Part shown: positions 54,601 to 62,511 of the stretch, one piece after another | How the letters are laid out: every line of letters begins with the position of its first letter | How positions within the stretch are numbered: the first letter of the stretch is position 1 | DNA from: Roseimicrobium gellanilyticum | GTDB taxonomy: Bacteria; Verrucomicrobiota; Verrucomicrobiia; Verrucomicrobiales; Verrucomicrobiaceae | Assembly: GCF_003315205.1 (NCBI RefSeq) | Contig: NZ_QNRR01000008.1 | Coordinates: 352,270-416,269, forward strand | Direction of reading: 5' to 3' | DNA: 64,000 nucleotides | Notes under the pieces: model-generated | Seen by the model: the letters and a program-made list of their open reading frames with translations, nothing else | Told to the model about the DNA's origin: nothing | The model's database searches: none | Translations under genes and position numbers: made by a program

Positions 54601-57303
54601 CGGCCGCTGCGTCCCAGGGGCGCGCCAGTGCCTCCCGCGATGTATTCGCGCAACAGGCTGGTGCACCAGCAGGAGCACAACATGGATCTCCTGAGTGCGA
54701 CGGACTATCTGCGCGTCCCTGCCGGGACCACACGTGTCTCCGCAGGCAAGCCGGTGACGACTTCAGACAAGGCCAACGCTGGCTCCAAGGACCTGGCCTT
54801 CGTCACGGACGGCCACCCATGGCGGAAGGAGCCGCCCTTCCTGAATCTCACGCCGGGACTGCAGTGGGTGCAGATTGACCTGCAGGTTTCGCATCGCATC
54901 TGGAAGCTCCTGCTCTGGCATGATGTGAAGCGCTTCGACGTGTATGAGGACGTGATCGTCCAGCTCAGTGATGACCCGGACTTCGCGAAGGGAGTGGTCA
55001 CGGTTTTCAACAACGACGTCGATGACACCGCCGGGCTCGGCAAGGGACCGGACCCTGCGTACATCGAGACCAGCTACGGCAGGCTCATGGATGGTGGCGG
55101 GCACCGTGCGCGCTATGTGCGCTTCTACAGCCGGGGAAACACCACGGACGGGAAGAACTGCTACGTGGAGGCAGCGGTGTACGGCACACCCACGGATGGC
55201 GCAGAGAAGGAGCCGCCGTTTCCCAATGAGCCGATGCCCACGGTGCCGAACAATCCCCTGGCAATCCCGCAGGTGAATCCCCTGGATGCGGTCGTCACCA
55301 TCAGCCCCACCTATCCGAAGGCGTTGTATGTCACGTCTCCCGTGATCGAGGCGGAACGGGACGTGCCGAATCTTGAGAGGGCGGATCCGGAAGCGACCCG
55401 GAAGAGGCTTTCATTCCAGGTACTGCGCTGGAGTCACAATGTGGCGGAACGCAAGCCGGTGACCAGCTCCGCACCTCCGCAAGAGCAGGGCGCACTCTCC
55501 AAACTCGTGGATGGAAACCCCGATGGCATGAGGGAAAACGTCGTCACTCTGCCCGCGGGAACGCAGTGGGTGCAGGTTGACCTCGGTGAGCGCAAGAAGA
55601 TTGGGAAGGTGCTGCTGTGGCATGCATTCTTCCAGTGGGGCATCGTGCATGATGTGGTGGTGCAGGTCAGTGATGATGCCACCTTCGCCTCGGGGGTGCA
55701 GACCCTCTTCAACAATGACCACGACAACTCCGCCGGTCTTGGCAAGGGAGTGGACCCTGCCTATGTGGAGACGAATCTGGGAAGGCTCATCGATGGCTGC
55801 GAAGCGCGCGGCCGCTATGTGCGCATCACCACTCGCGGCAGCACAGCGAGTCCGCTGAATCGCTTCACGGAGATCATGGTGTTTGGGAAGCCCGTCCCTC
55901 AGGGACCACCGGGAGCGGACGCCGGAGAGAAGCCCTTGTCCCCGGCAGAGCAGCGTGCACGCGAAGATGCCAACAACTCCTCCGACAACTTGTGGACTGT
56001 GCCGACCTATCCCGCCTGCGCTCCGGGATTGGGCACTTTCGCGACGGCCAGCGTCGATGCCGCCCGCTTTCCGCATCTGGAGAAGCGTGACTGGGTTCTG
56101 GAGCATGCGCGGCTGGAACTCAGGCAGCCCCTCCGGAGCTACCGGGATGCGGCGCTGCACAAACCCGTGAGCGCCTCCGTGGCCAAGGTGCCGGAGGCGG
56201 ACCTGCGACGGGTGACGAATGGTGTGGCCTATCATGATGATGTGCTGGAACTCCCGCCGGGGCTGCAGTGGGTGCAGGTGGACCTGGGCATGGAGCACCG
56301 CATCTGGAACATCCTCATGTGGCACAATCACAGCCGCCCCGTGGTGTATCAGGATGTGGTGGTGCAAATCAGCTCCGACCCGAAGTTTGAAAAGGGGGTG
56401 ATCACCGTCTTCAACAATGACCACGACAACTCTGCGGGTCTGGGCAAGGGGACGGACCCTGCCTATGTGGAGACAAACTTCGGCAGGCGCATCGAGGCCG
56501 GCGGGGTGCTGGGACGCTACGTGCGATGCTACAGCAGGGGGAACTCGGAGAATGAGGCCAATCACTTCAGTGAGGTCTCGGTATACGGTGCATGGGAACC
56601 AGGCATCCCGGGCTCCGTGGAGCCTACCACGGAACGGGGGGAAACGTCCCGGCCACCTGCTCCCGATGGCACTTCGGTGAACTACTCGAAGGACTATCCG
56701 CGGTACACCATCTCGTTCCCGAACGGCGGTCCTGTCACCGTGCAAAAGAAGGATTTCCCGCACCTCGAGCAGTTCGATTACGAGCGGGAGCGTTCCCGGC
56801 TGTTCATTCCCCGGCCCAATGGGGTGAGATTGTTGACCTGCCAGGGCTTCACCAGTTCCTCTCCCGGGGCTGCGATACTCAAGTGCTTCGCGGACGGTCT
56901 CATCCACGCCCCAAGCGATCCGGTGCTCCCCGGGGGGCTGCAATGGATGCAGGTCGACCTGGGTGCGGCCTATGACCTCTGGTTTGTGGGACTCTGGCAC
57001 CAGATCAATGACCCTGTGGTGTATCATGATGTGGTGATGCAGGCGAGCGATGATCCCGACTTCAAGACGGGAGTGCACACCCTCTTCAACAACGACCATG
57101 ACAACTCCAGCGGCCTGGGGAAGGGGACCGACCCCGCCTATCTCGAGACCATGTTTGGCAGGATCATGCCCGGCTTCGCCACGCGCGCCCGCTACATCCG
57201 CGTGTACAGCCGGGGAAATTCCCGCGAGGATGTGAACCGCTTCTCGGAAATCAAGGTCTATGGCCAGCAAGTCGAGGACGCTGCAATCACCAACTCCAAC
57301 TGA
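51637..57303 (+). CDS. large secreted protein with five discoidin-like FNNDHDNS modules
   Basis: An 1888-residue protein. A long N-terminal extension precedes a hydrophobic export segment (VLGMAFALVLMAWAVAPSAS). Residues ~85-700 are beta-rich with repeated short 'VYLRNGAVLTGRAS'- and 'LADGSRIHGVAQ'-type units. From ~800 on there are five modules at about 800, 1070, 1305, 1540 and 1765. Each has a QWVQVDLG strand, an IWKVLLWH-type step, then FNNDHDNS, GLGKGxDPAYVET and RYVRFYSRGN. The jelly-roll pattern resembles F5/8 type C (discoidin) carbohydrate-binding domains; the acidic DHDNS loop could bind calcium. Each module is preceded by a linker with LALP-G and a LEKRD-like stretch. Two paralogues follow directly, so this is the first gene of a secreted cluster. 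Confidence 0.85.
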   Translation: MRTPRRGCISTSSLTSLVAMEKLSAKTGQRAGTTIRDAPAHTTNTHAHQLPWPRAVLGMAFALVLMAWAVAPSASAQSSTPPPPDQEWSVRDAQGFRSRNLSTGPLMQIRIDGSTPSLSKSSFQRTSTDRAENSSNLDFDADYTPRQNISLRREMRVDPKRRAVRILDIITNTDAQERSIRVDYSTSMSERGSVRYGGVLNQAGESREYGNGVPDDTVAAVVFAERQDSQALPFFVWGQSGARWTVNVQDVGSSVSLSYEGAVPANGKIALLHWVGVAGLDKGVKLERMADAFWKDGRLVNPMVSAEMAPLVVNFTPEALKATSTAPSLSLSQPAGRLVHFDKLCGKLSVGREEKDVLWMGKDEQLRGDVTGTAVQVKMDSRTLEVPLADIAGIRGGGGRGREHRVYLRNGAVLTGRASLGECRLAGELGNLTLNADAFELLLLRVTAEDGKAPEGAAAFVELQNGAVHWLGPQEQRGVQLVTVFGALPIAFSEIWSLERRAEPPFNLIATLADGSRIHGVAQQPVITFPVLDAAGKVLPTEVRTAEIVRFGSADLLAKEMALPGRDAAPTDKGPETGKLKVEPPARYCWLRDGSLLVGAIASPTLTVRTGGNNVELKAEDVARMTLDAANGNVVSLELRSGAKMLGELVSESLEWQLGSRKVTLPAGWLQEVVRKESAVTTPVDLDAARAPGENDPLALPKGVPKENLVEMKVDYPKATAEGPLRISGSVSLPRLDKCDEESVKKRLTFLVPKGTTNAALKRPVTVSAPDSAVGVLTNITDGSAKDDGGEQVALEGGVQWMQIDLGEPHHIWKVLLWHYHRMPVVYQDVIAMVSNDPDFRKDVKVIFNNDHDNSSNLGAGPDIAYVETNYGWLMDGAGAQGRYVRFYSNGNSYSEKNDYLEAMVFGTPVSPKVAAPDASAPTVSTTHAAGPGITPPKTLSAPASGSPAPQLLTKPTPAQLASTAAHKAPRDPLALPPGILENAQITIRPLRPRGAPVPPAMYSRNRLVHQQEHNMDLLSATDYLRVPAGTTRVSAGKPVTTSDKANAGSKDLAFVTDGHPWRKEPPFLNLTPGLQWVQIDLQVSHRIWKLLLWHDVKRFDVYEDVIVQLSDDPDFAKGVVTVFNNDVDDTAGLGKGPDPAYIETSYGRLMDGGGHRARYVRFYSRGNTTDGKNCYVEAAVYGTPTDGAEKEPPFPNEPMPTVPNNPLAIPQVNPLDAVVTISPTYPKALYVTSPVIEAERDVPNLERADPEATRKRLSFQVLRWSHNVAERKPVTSSAPPQEQGALSKLVDGNPDGMRENVVTLPAGTQWVQVDLGERKKIGKVLLWHAFFQWGIVHDVVVQVSDDATFASGVQTLFNNDHDNSAGLGKGVDPAYVETNLGRLIDGCEARGRYVRITTRGSTASPLNRFTEIMVFGKPVPQGPPGADAGEKPLSPAEQRAREDANNSSDNLWTVPTYPACAPGLGTFATASVDAARFPHLEKRDWVLEHARLELRQPLRSYRDAALHKPVSASVAKVPEADLRRVTNGVAYHDDVLELPPGLQWVQVDLGMEHRIWNILMWHNHSRPVVYQDVVVQISSDPKFEKGVITVFNNDHDNSAGLGKGTDPAYVETNFGRRIEAGGVLGRYVRCYSRGNSENEANHFSEVSVYGAWEPGIPGSVEPTTERGETSRPPAPDGTSVNYSKDYPRYTISFPNGGPVTVQKKDFPHLEQFDYERERSRLFIPRPNGVRLLTCQGFTSSSPGAAILKCFADGLIHAPSDPVLPGGLQWMQVDLGAAYDLWFVGLWHQINDPVVYHDVVMQASDDPDFKTGVHTLFNNDHDNSSGLGKGTDPAYLETMFGRIMPGFATRARYIRVYSRGNSREDVNRFSEIKVYGQQVEDAAITNSN

Positions 57304-57486
57304 CTCGTGCACGACGGATTGACACGTTTGGTTTGCTTCCGGGCTCTCAAGAGCTGTCCGCAATTGCGCTCTGAAGGGATGCTGGAATCCAGCCTCGGGT
57401 TCCTTGGGTCGATAGTGGGGAGGGGCGTCAGGGGAAGAGAACTGTGGGATACCGGTGGAGAGGGGAATACGGGCGCAAGGTCTGGA

Positions 57487-57695
57487 TGCGGTGACGCGAA
57501 GCGTCCTTGGACTGCGTGCAGCCCTGCTGCCGCTTTGAAGAGTCCACAGCCTGCTGTGGCGAAGGTGACACTCGCTCGTGGAGTGGAGAGTCCAGAAGAA
57601 CTTGGCGACTTCGTCGCGGTGAAGCGTGCAGCAGGGCTGCACTTGGGGAAAGCGGCAGCAGGGCTGCGCGCAGTCCAGGGCCCTCGGCATCACTT
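57487..57695. repeat. dispersed palindromic repeat, family 4, copy F
   Basis: A full-length copy with both arms: GTCCTTGGACTGCGTGCAGC...GCCGCTTTG on the left and AAAGCGGCAGCAGGGCTGCG...GCAGTCCAGGG on the right. The centre has CCACAGCCTGCTGTGG, the GTGACACTCGCTCGTGGAGT stretch and the TTGGCGACTTCGTCGCGG block. It lies in the 429-base gap between the large discoidin-module gene and its shorter paralogue. It would be transcribed if the two genes share a message. Confidence 0.85.
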
Positions 57696-57732
57696 CTGTG
57701 TCCTTCGCGTGATTCTCGCGCACCTTGCCGTG

Positions 57733-58521
57733 ATGACTCATCCCACAGCATCTGTGACCTTTCGATGTGCTTTACGTGCTGCTGGGATGCTGTTGCTTCT
57801 CTTGCATCCGGCGCTGGCGGCAGATCCTGTCGTGGCTCCACAGCCCTCGCGCAACAATCCACTCGCCCTGCCCAAAGGCTTCGCTCCTGAGCAGCTTGAG
57901 CTGATGAGGCCCGCCTACCCGCGGGCACACTTCGTGAGTGGCCCGCTGTCAGGTGAGGTGTACATGCTGCCCAACCTTGAGATGTGGGACGGGGAGGTGA
58001 CGAAGATGCGGCTGAATTTCCTCGTGCCAAAGGGAACCAGGGATGTCGCCCGGGGCAAGAAGGTGACGGGCTCTGACCCCACACCAGAGGGCGACTATGC
58101 GCAATTCACCGATGGTATTGCGGTAGGCAATGATACCTCCGCCGTGCAGCTCGATCCCGGTACGCAGTGGATTCAAGTGGACCTGGGCGAGCGCTGCCAT
58201 GTCTGGAAGGTGCTGCTTTGGCGCCACTATCTGCCCAGGGTCGTGTGTCATGACCTCATTGTGCAGGTGAGTGATGACGCCACTTTCACCAAAGGTGTGA
58301 CCACGATCTTCAACAACGATCACGACAACTCCTCCGGCCTCGGTGTGGGGCAGGATGTCGCCTACATGGAAACCAATCACGGCAGGCTCATCGACGGCTG
58401 CGAGGCGGAAGCTGCTGGCCGCTATGTGCGCTTCTACGGGCGCGGCAGCAGCAATGATCTGTGGAACCAGTTTGTGGAAGTTTCCATCTACGGCACGCCT
58501 GCGCCACCACCGTCCAGGTAG
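57733..58521 (+). CDS. secreted single discoidin-like module protein
   Basis: A 262-residue protein from ATG 57733, with a signal peptide (ALRAAGMLLLLLHPALAADP). It contains a single copy of the module found five times in the preceding gene: NNPLALPKGFAPEQLELMRP linker, LRLNFLVPKGT-type strand (KMRLNFLVPKGTRDVA), QWIQVDLG, VWKVLLWRHY, IFNNDHDNS, GLGVGQDVAYMET and RYVRFYGRGS. Carbohydrate or surface binding is inferred from the F5/8C-like fold. The single-module size suggests a soluble lectin-like partner or a donor for the five-module protein. It is followed by another gene of the same cluster after 46 bases. Confidence 0.85.
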   Translation: MTHPTASVTFRCALRAAGMLLLLLHPALAADPVVAPQPSRNNPLALPKGFAPEQLELMRPAYPRAHFVSGPLSGEVYMLPNLEMWDGEVTKMRLNFLVPKGTRDVARGKKVTGSDPTPEGDYAQFTDGIAVGNDTSAVQLDPGTQWIQVDLGERCHVWKVLLWRHYLPRVVCHDLIVQVSDDATFTKGVTTIFNNDHDNSSGLGVGQDVAYMETNHGRLIDGCEAEAAGRYVRFYGRGSSNDLWNQFVEVSIYGTPAPPPSR

Positions 58522-58567
58522 CTCCTTCCTCCTCGTGCACCTTCTCGTCCCCGTCCTTAAATCTCTC

Positions 58568-60637
58568 ATGAACGCCTCCCGCACACTTCATCGCGAACCT
58601 TCGCGCCATGCCATGACATCGCTGCTGGTCATGGCGCTCGCGACCACGCTCGCCTTCATGCCGGAGGCCGCCAGCGCCCAGCAGCAAGGCCTTGTGCCAA
58701 CCTCACCGCAGATGCGGCGGGACAAGGTGGGCAACGATTGGTACGTGGAGCAGAACGGCCAGATCTCGCGCAACAGCAGCGGGAACTCCATCCTCAGCGG
58801 CGCCATGTCGCTCGTCTTCGGCAGTGAGCAATTCTACTGCAACCAGCCCATGGGCACGCCCGATGGGAAGGAGCTCATGCTCCAGGGAAACCAGCCCTTC
58901 ATGGGAGCCATCCAGGTCACGCGGCACATCCGCTTCCTGGAGAAGGAGGGTGGGCTGCGTTACCTGGAAGTCTTCAACAATCCCACCGGACGTGACATCA
59001 CGCTCAATTTCGAACTGCGGCAGAACTTCAGTGGCCAGGTGAAGTCCATCATCTCCGATCGTGGCAGGGAGAATCCGGGCACGCTGGAGAAGCATGAGTC
59101 CGGTGTCGCCGTCGTACCGGCCTCGGCGGGGGCAAATGCCTGGCTCTTCACCTACAGCTCGCCACAGAGCCAGGTGAAGCCGCGCATCTCCGCGCAGAAC
59201 CAGCGCTACCAGATGTCTGCCTTCTTCACCATCACCGTGCCCGCGGGGAAGTCCGCGTCCCTCATGCATACCGTGGCGCAGACGCGCCTCTCTGTGCGAC
59301 CGGATGCGAGTGATCTGGAGAAGGCATTCAAGCCCTTCACCCTGGCCCGTCATCTGCGGGAGCTGCCCAAGGGCACCGCGCCCACCCTGGTGAATCTGCG
59401 TGGCGGTGGTGGAGGTGCGCTGGATCTTGCTTCATGGTTCCCTGAGGAGCTGCTGGGCATCAAGCGTGAGGCCGTGGATGTGCTGGCGATGGGCGAGGGC
59501 ACGCGCCTGCGGGGACGCGCTACTTGCGCGCGGCTCTCCGTGCAGCATCGCCATGGCAAGGCGGACATCCCCTGGCAGCAGGTGGCCGCCATCGCCGGCG
59601 GCCGGCATGATGGCGGGCAGCGTGTTTATCTTGTGGATGGACAAATCTTTCGCGGCACTCTGGAGGCGGAGGAGCTCAAGTTCGTGCTCGGCAGCGGCTT
59701 GCAGATGGATATGAAGATCGAGGCGCTGGATCGCCTGGTGCTCGCGGGTCAGGGACCTGCCGGAGAGTGGCCCCCTGGTGTGGCCGCCCTGTTGGAGACG
59801 GGAAGTGGTGAGCGCTGGGCTTTGCGCGATGCAGGTGCGACGACCTTCAGGCTCTCCAGTGCGTGGGGGCAGCGCGAGGTGAAGCTCACGGACCTGGTGG
59901 GTCTCTCCTCCGGCGCGGAAGAGGGGAGCATTCCGGTGGCTGCCTTCCGCGATGGTTCGCGCCTCCGTGTGTGGATGGGGTCGCAGGACAGTGTGGAGTT
60001 TTCCTCCGCGCTCCTGGGAAAGCAAACCGTGCCGGGAGTGCAGATTCGCGCCCTCGTGGTCGCTTCCACTGGAGCCTCTGCGAGTGGTGAAGAGGAGCTG
60101 GCGGCTGAAGAGGCCGGACCCACGGTGCCCTTTGCGGACTTGCCCGCTGAGCAGCGGCTCGTGGCTCCCGTGGCGGATGCGGTGTTGCACGCGGTGACTG
60201 CCGGTGGTGTGGTGCCCATCGATCCCACCGGTATCAAGGACATGCGGAATGTGACTGAGGACATCGCCCAGACCCAGGTGGGCGCGGATGATTCACCCTG
60301 GTTCCAGATTGAGCTCTGGGGCGGCGGCTCCGTGCTGGGTCAGCTGCGCGAGAGCTCCGTGCGCTTCCGCGTGCCCGGCGGCGAGTGGACCGTGCCCACG
60401 AATGAAATCCTGCGCATCGCGAATCCCGTGCCGAAGATTGCCGAAGCCACCCTCGCCCGCGTGGGCCAGCTCATCCGGGATCTCGGCCATGATGACTGGA
60501 AGGTCCGCGAGAAAGCCACCGGCGAACTCCGCCTCCTCGGCGAACTCGCCAAACCTTCCCTGCAGGAAGCCTTCAAACAATCCGAAGATGCCGAGGTAAA
60601 ACGGAGGATTGAGACAGTGCTGGGGGAGATGGAGTGA
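58568..60637 (+). CDS. secreted beta-rich protein paralogous to N-terminal half of the large module protein
   Basis: A 689-residue protein from ATG 58568, with a signal peptide (MTSLLVMALATTLAFMPEA). It resembles the N-terminal half of the 1888-residue protein: a domain with VTRHIRFLEKEGGLRYLEVF matching SLRREMRVDPKRRAVRILDI, followed by VYLVDGQIFRGTLEAEEL- and FRDGSRLRVWMGSQDSVEF-like strands. It has no FNNDHDNS module. The last ~75 residues look helical and HEAT-like (KVREKATGELRLLGELAKPS). The cluster thus has N-half-only, module-only and combined proteins, which suggests functional assembly or gene fission/fusion. Function unknown; probably periplasmic or extracellular. A minisatellite starts right at its stop. 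Confidence 0.82.
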   Translation: MNASRTLHREPSRHAMTSLLVMALATTLAFMPEAASAQQQGLVPTSPQMRRDKVGNDWYVEQNGQISRNSSGNSILSGAMSLVFGSEQFYCNQPMGTPDGKELMLQGNQPFMGAIQVTRHIRFLEKEGGLRYLEVFNNPTGRDITLNFELRQNFSGQVKSIISDRGRENPGTLEKHESGVAVVPASAGANAWLFTYSSPQSQVKPRISAQNQRYQMSAFFTITVPAGKSASLMHTVAQTRLSVRPDASDLEKAFKPFTLARHLRELPKGTAPTLVNLRGGGGGALDLASWFPEELLGIKREAVDVLAMGEGTRLRGRATCARLSVQHRHGKADIPWQQVAAIAGGRHDGGQRVYLVDGQIFRGTLEAEELKFVLGSGLQMDMKIEALDRLVLAGQGPAGEWPPGVAALLETGSGERWALRDAGATTFRLSSAWGQREVKLTDLVGLSSGAEEGSIPVAAFRDGSRLRVWMGSQDSVEFSSALLGKQTVPGVQIRALVVASTGASASGEEELAAEEAGPTVPFADLPAEQRLVAPVADAVLHAVTAGGVVPIDPTGIKDMRNVTEDIAQTQVGADDSPWFQIELWGGGSVLGQLRESSVRFRVPGGEWTVPTNEILRIANPVPKIAEATLARVGQLIRDLGHDDWKVREKATGELRLLGELAKPSLQEAFKQSEDAEVKRRIETVLGEME

Positions 60638-60764
60638 GTGGTGGAGTGATGGAGTGATGGAGTGGTGGAGTGGTGGAGTGGTGGAGTGGTGGAGTGGTGG
60701 AGTGGTGGAGTGGTGGAGTGGTGGAGTGGTGGAGTGGTGGAGTGGTGGAGTGGTGGAGTGGTGG
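60638..60764. repeat. 8-bp minisatellite (AGTGGTGG) directly after a stop codon
   Basis: About sixteen tandem copies of AGTGGTGG; the first few vary (AGTGATGG) and the rest are nearly perfect. The array starts at the stop codon of the preceding gene. All three + strand frames are open through it, giving spurious Trp/Gly/Val- or His/Pro/Thr-rich frames on both strands. A slippage-prone array here could lengthen the upstream protein if the stop codon were lost. Confidence 0.92.
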
Positions 60765-60894
60765 CCGTCCATTCCCAAGGAGCGGCGACTTCATACCAAA
60801 AGGAGGTGAAACCGAGTCTCTATATAAAGGCGTCGGACTACCTGGAACGGTTCATGCGGCAGGGGTATCTATGGAACGCGGACATAACACAGGC

Positions 60895-61044
60895 TCAAGG
60901 AGCGGGAACGCCGCGTTCCCGTGGGTGAAAGGGTCTATGACGTGTATCCGCCGAAGTGCTCTTTTGGAATACGGGGACTGCCCGGCATGCAACATCACCA
61001 GGCATGGTGACCGCTGACGGGAACGAGGCGTTCTCCCTCCTTGG
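60895..61044. repeat. inverted pair, family 3, second locus
   Basis: The left arm at 60895-60921 (TCAAGGAGCGGGAACGCCGC...) and the right arm at 61018-61044 (inverted, two or three mismatches) belong to the same family as the inner pair at 7600-7626/7744-7770. Within each arm is a GGGAACGCNNCGTTCCC-type hairpin. There is no gene between 60638 and 61816. Confidence 0.8.
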
Positions 61045-61225
61045 GCCTGCCGCAACGCGTTGGGTAAGTTCGCGTTCAAAGACCCGTTTCCAACTCATCG
61101 TGGTATCAGTCGTTGCTTTCGGCGGGAGTGCCCGTTTCGTGTATTACATCACATCATGCCATGATGCAAAGCGACATGAGGTTCTCTCATCGCTGCAATA
61201 CATGGCATGGGGAAGGCGGCGAATT

Positions 61226-61390
61226 TGGAGTGCTGGATCTCGCATGCGGGACAGCTTTGCGCAGGCAGCTTGCTGCCGTGAAGCCAGACCTGAGGCAACA
61301 GTCCTCTCGAGGATTCTGCAGGGTAGGCCGCTTCACGCAGAGCAAGCTCTGCTCCCGAAAGCTGTCCCGCATGCGGGATCCAGCACTCCA
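61226..61390. repeat. long inverted repeat, family 8
   Basis: Arms at 61226-61283 and 61331-61390 pair over ~58 bases. The outer 35 bases (TGGAGTGCTGGATCTCGCAT, GCGGGACAGCTTT) pair with one mismatch; the inner ~23 bases pair less well but conserve AGCTTGCT and GTGAAG. Each arm also has a GCATGCGGG self-complementary core. Only the second short element family around it (family 9) lies nearby; no coding signal. Confidence 0.85.
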
Positions 61391-61532
61391 AACAGTCAGC
61401 CCCCGCACGGTCCCTGGGATCGTCTGGTTGGGCGAATGTTTATCCATCCGTGAAGGCTAGTGTGGTGTCACGCAAGTTTCTTGGATCATTTTGCTGGCTT
61501 TGACCAATGTATGCGAGTCCAGGCCCAAGCGA

Positions 61533-61794
61533 GTTTTTACGCCGAAGGCGTTACACACTGTCCAGCCCAAGGTCAGGCCGCGAAGCGGACGCCACCTTGG
61601 GTTGGCTGGATAGCATTCGAACCCTGAATGGGTTCCACAGAAAAGCGGCTGACCAAGGTGACCTTTCCACATTGTGCAGCGCGTTCGTGGAACGCTTTCA
61701 GCGTTCGGCATCTTGCTTTCACTTCCCAAGGTGGCGCTTGCTTCGCAAGCTGACCTCGGGCTGGACGATGTACAACGCCTTCGGCGTAGAAACG
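61533..61794. repeat. long inverted repeat, family 9
   Basis: Arms at 61533-61601 and 61725-61794 pair over ~69 bases. Strongly conserved parts are ACGCCGAAGGCGTT (itself a palindrome), GTCCAGCCC, AAGGTCAG and CGCCACCTTGGG. The 123-base centre includes a second GTTCGTGGAACGCTTTCAGC hairpin. It ends ~20 bases before the 3' end of the 61817 gene and might serve as a terminator-like structure for convergent transcription. Confidence 0.85.
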
Positions 61795-61816
61795 ACTATA
61801 CCAAAACTTAAGCCGC

Positions 61817-62380
61817 TTAGTCGGGGAAACCCTCCCTGAGCGAAACAATCGGTCCAATGGACTCCCCGTACTCCAGTGCCTCCACCATTTCCCCCACCTG
61901 CGGTCCCGCAGGGTGTACCGTGGTGTAATAGGTTCTCAGTGCAAACTGGGCCTTGGTCCCCTCATGACTGATGAAGGTGGCGACTCCGAACCAATCGGCT
62001 CCGCCGAAAGGAAGTTGTCCCCCTGGTTCGTGCGATAACGCCACGTCGGCAGCGGGTCCGATCGCATCCACGACCACGAGGCCTGCAAATCCGGCGTGGA
62101 TGTGATCGGTGCCTGCCAGCAGGAAGGGCGGCTCAGGCACCTTGCCGGGATCTTGCGGCCAGAGAAGATTGAAGGAGCCACTGAGCCTCCGGTGGCCCCG
62201 CCCCGCCTGGCCAAAGTCCTGCTGCCTGACCCCATCCTTGAGGTAGGTGAGCGGACCCTCATAGCTATGCGGTCGTTCCGTGCCGAAGCCATACATGCCA
62301 TCGAAGCGAAGTTCCCCGAACTCGAATGCCGAGGCATCGTGCTCGTAGACCTTGATCGAAGTGACCCAGAATCGCATCAT
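61817..62380 (-). CDS. hypothetical protein (187 aa)
   Basis: A 187-residue protein read from the ATG pair at 62380/62377; the frame is open 33 bases further. It is Gly/Phe/His-rich and compositionally normal for a soluble protein (MMRFWVTSIKVYEHDASAFE at the start; FGELRFDGMYGFGTERP; GPQVGEMVEALEYGESIGPI near the end). The alternating aromatic/Gly pattern suggests a beta fold. No family, signal peptide or membrane span is recognised. It is divergent from the ArsR operon, with ~130 bases between starts, so the operator palindromes at 62467-62508 could affect both promoters. Confidence 0.6.
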   Translation of the reverse strand: MMRFWVTSIKVYEHDASAFEFGELRFDGMYGFGTERPHSYEGPLTYLKDGVRQQDFGQAGRGHRRLSGSFNLLWPQDPGKVPEPPFLLAGTDHIHAGFAGLVVVDAIGPAADVALSHEPGGQLPFGGADWFGVATFISHEGTKAQFALRTYYTTVHPAGPQVGEMVEALEYGESIGPIVSLREGFPD

Positions 62381-62466
62381 GCTCACCGGTACTGTGGAGT
62401 GGGAGACGGGCAAAGTGCGAGCCTATTCGTGCTGAAAGGCAGCCCTCGCTTCAAAAAAGATGTTGC

Positions 62467-62508
62467 GTAGCCAAGTGGCTACGCGTAATCATGTAGCCAC
62501 ATAGCTAC
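62467..62508. promoter_or_regulatory. two tandem palindromic operator candidates for the ArsR operon
   Basis: GTAGCCAAGTGGCTAC (62467-62482) is a perfect 16-base palindrome with a 2-base centre. GTAGCCACATAGCTAC (62493-62508) is a near-identical second copy, with one mismatch pair. Centres are 26 bases apart and the second ends three bases before the ArsR start codon. ArsR dimers bind such imperfect inverted repeats, so these are the likely autoregulatory sites. The position directly over the start suggests repression by steric block of transcription or translation. Confidence 0.8.
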
Positions 62509-62511
62509 ACG

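Noticed and set aside
52624..57741. Long - strand frames of 637 and 776 codons opposite the discoidin-module gene
   Set aside because: They mirror the five-module repeats (His/Val-rich echoes of the FNNDHDNS stretch) and lack start/ribosome signals; the + strand has signal peptide and recognisable modules.
60609..60928. Trp/Gly/Val-rich and His/Pro/Thr-rich frames through the minisatellite
   Set aside because: Open only because the 8-base repeat has no stop codon in any frame; no start signals or conservation.
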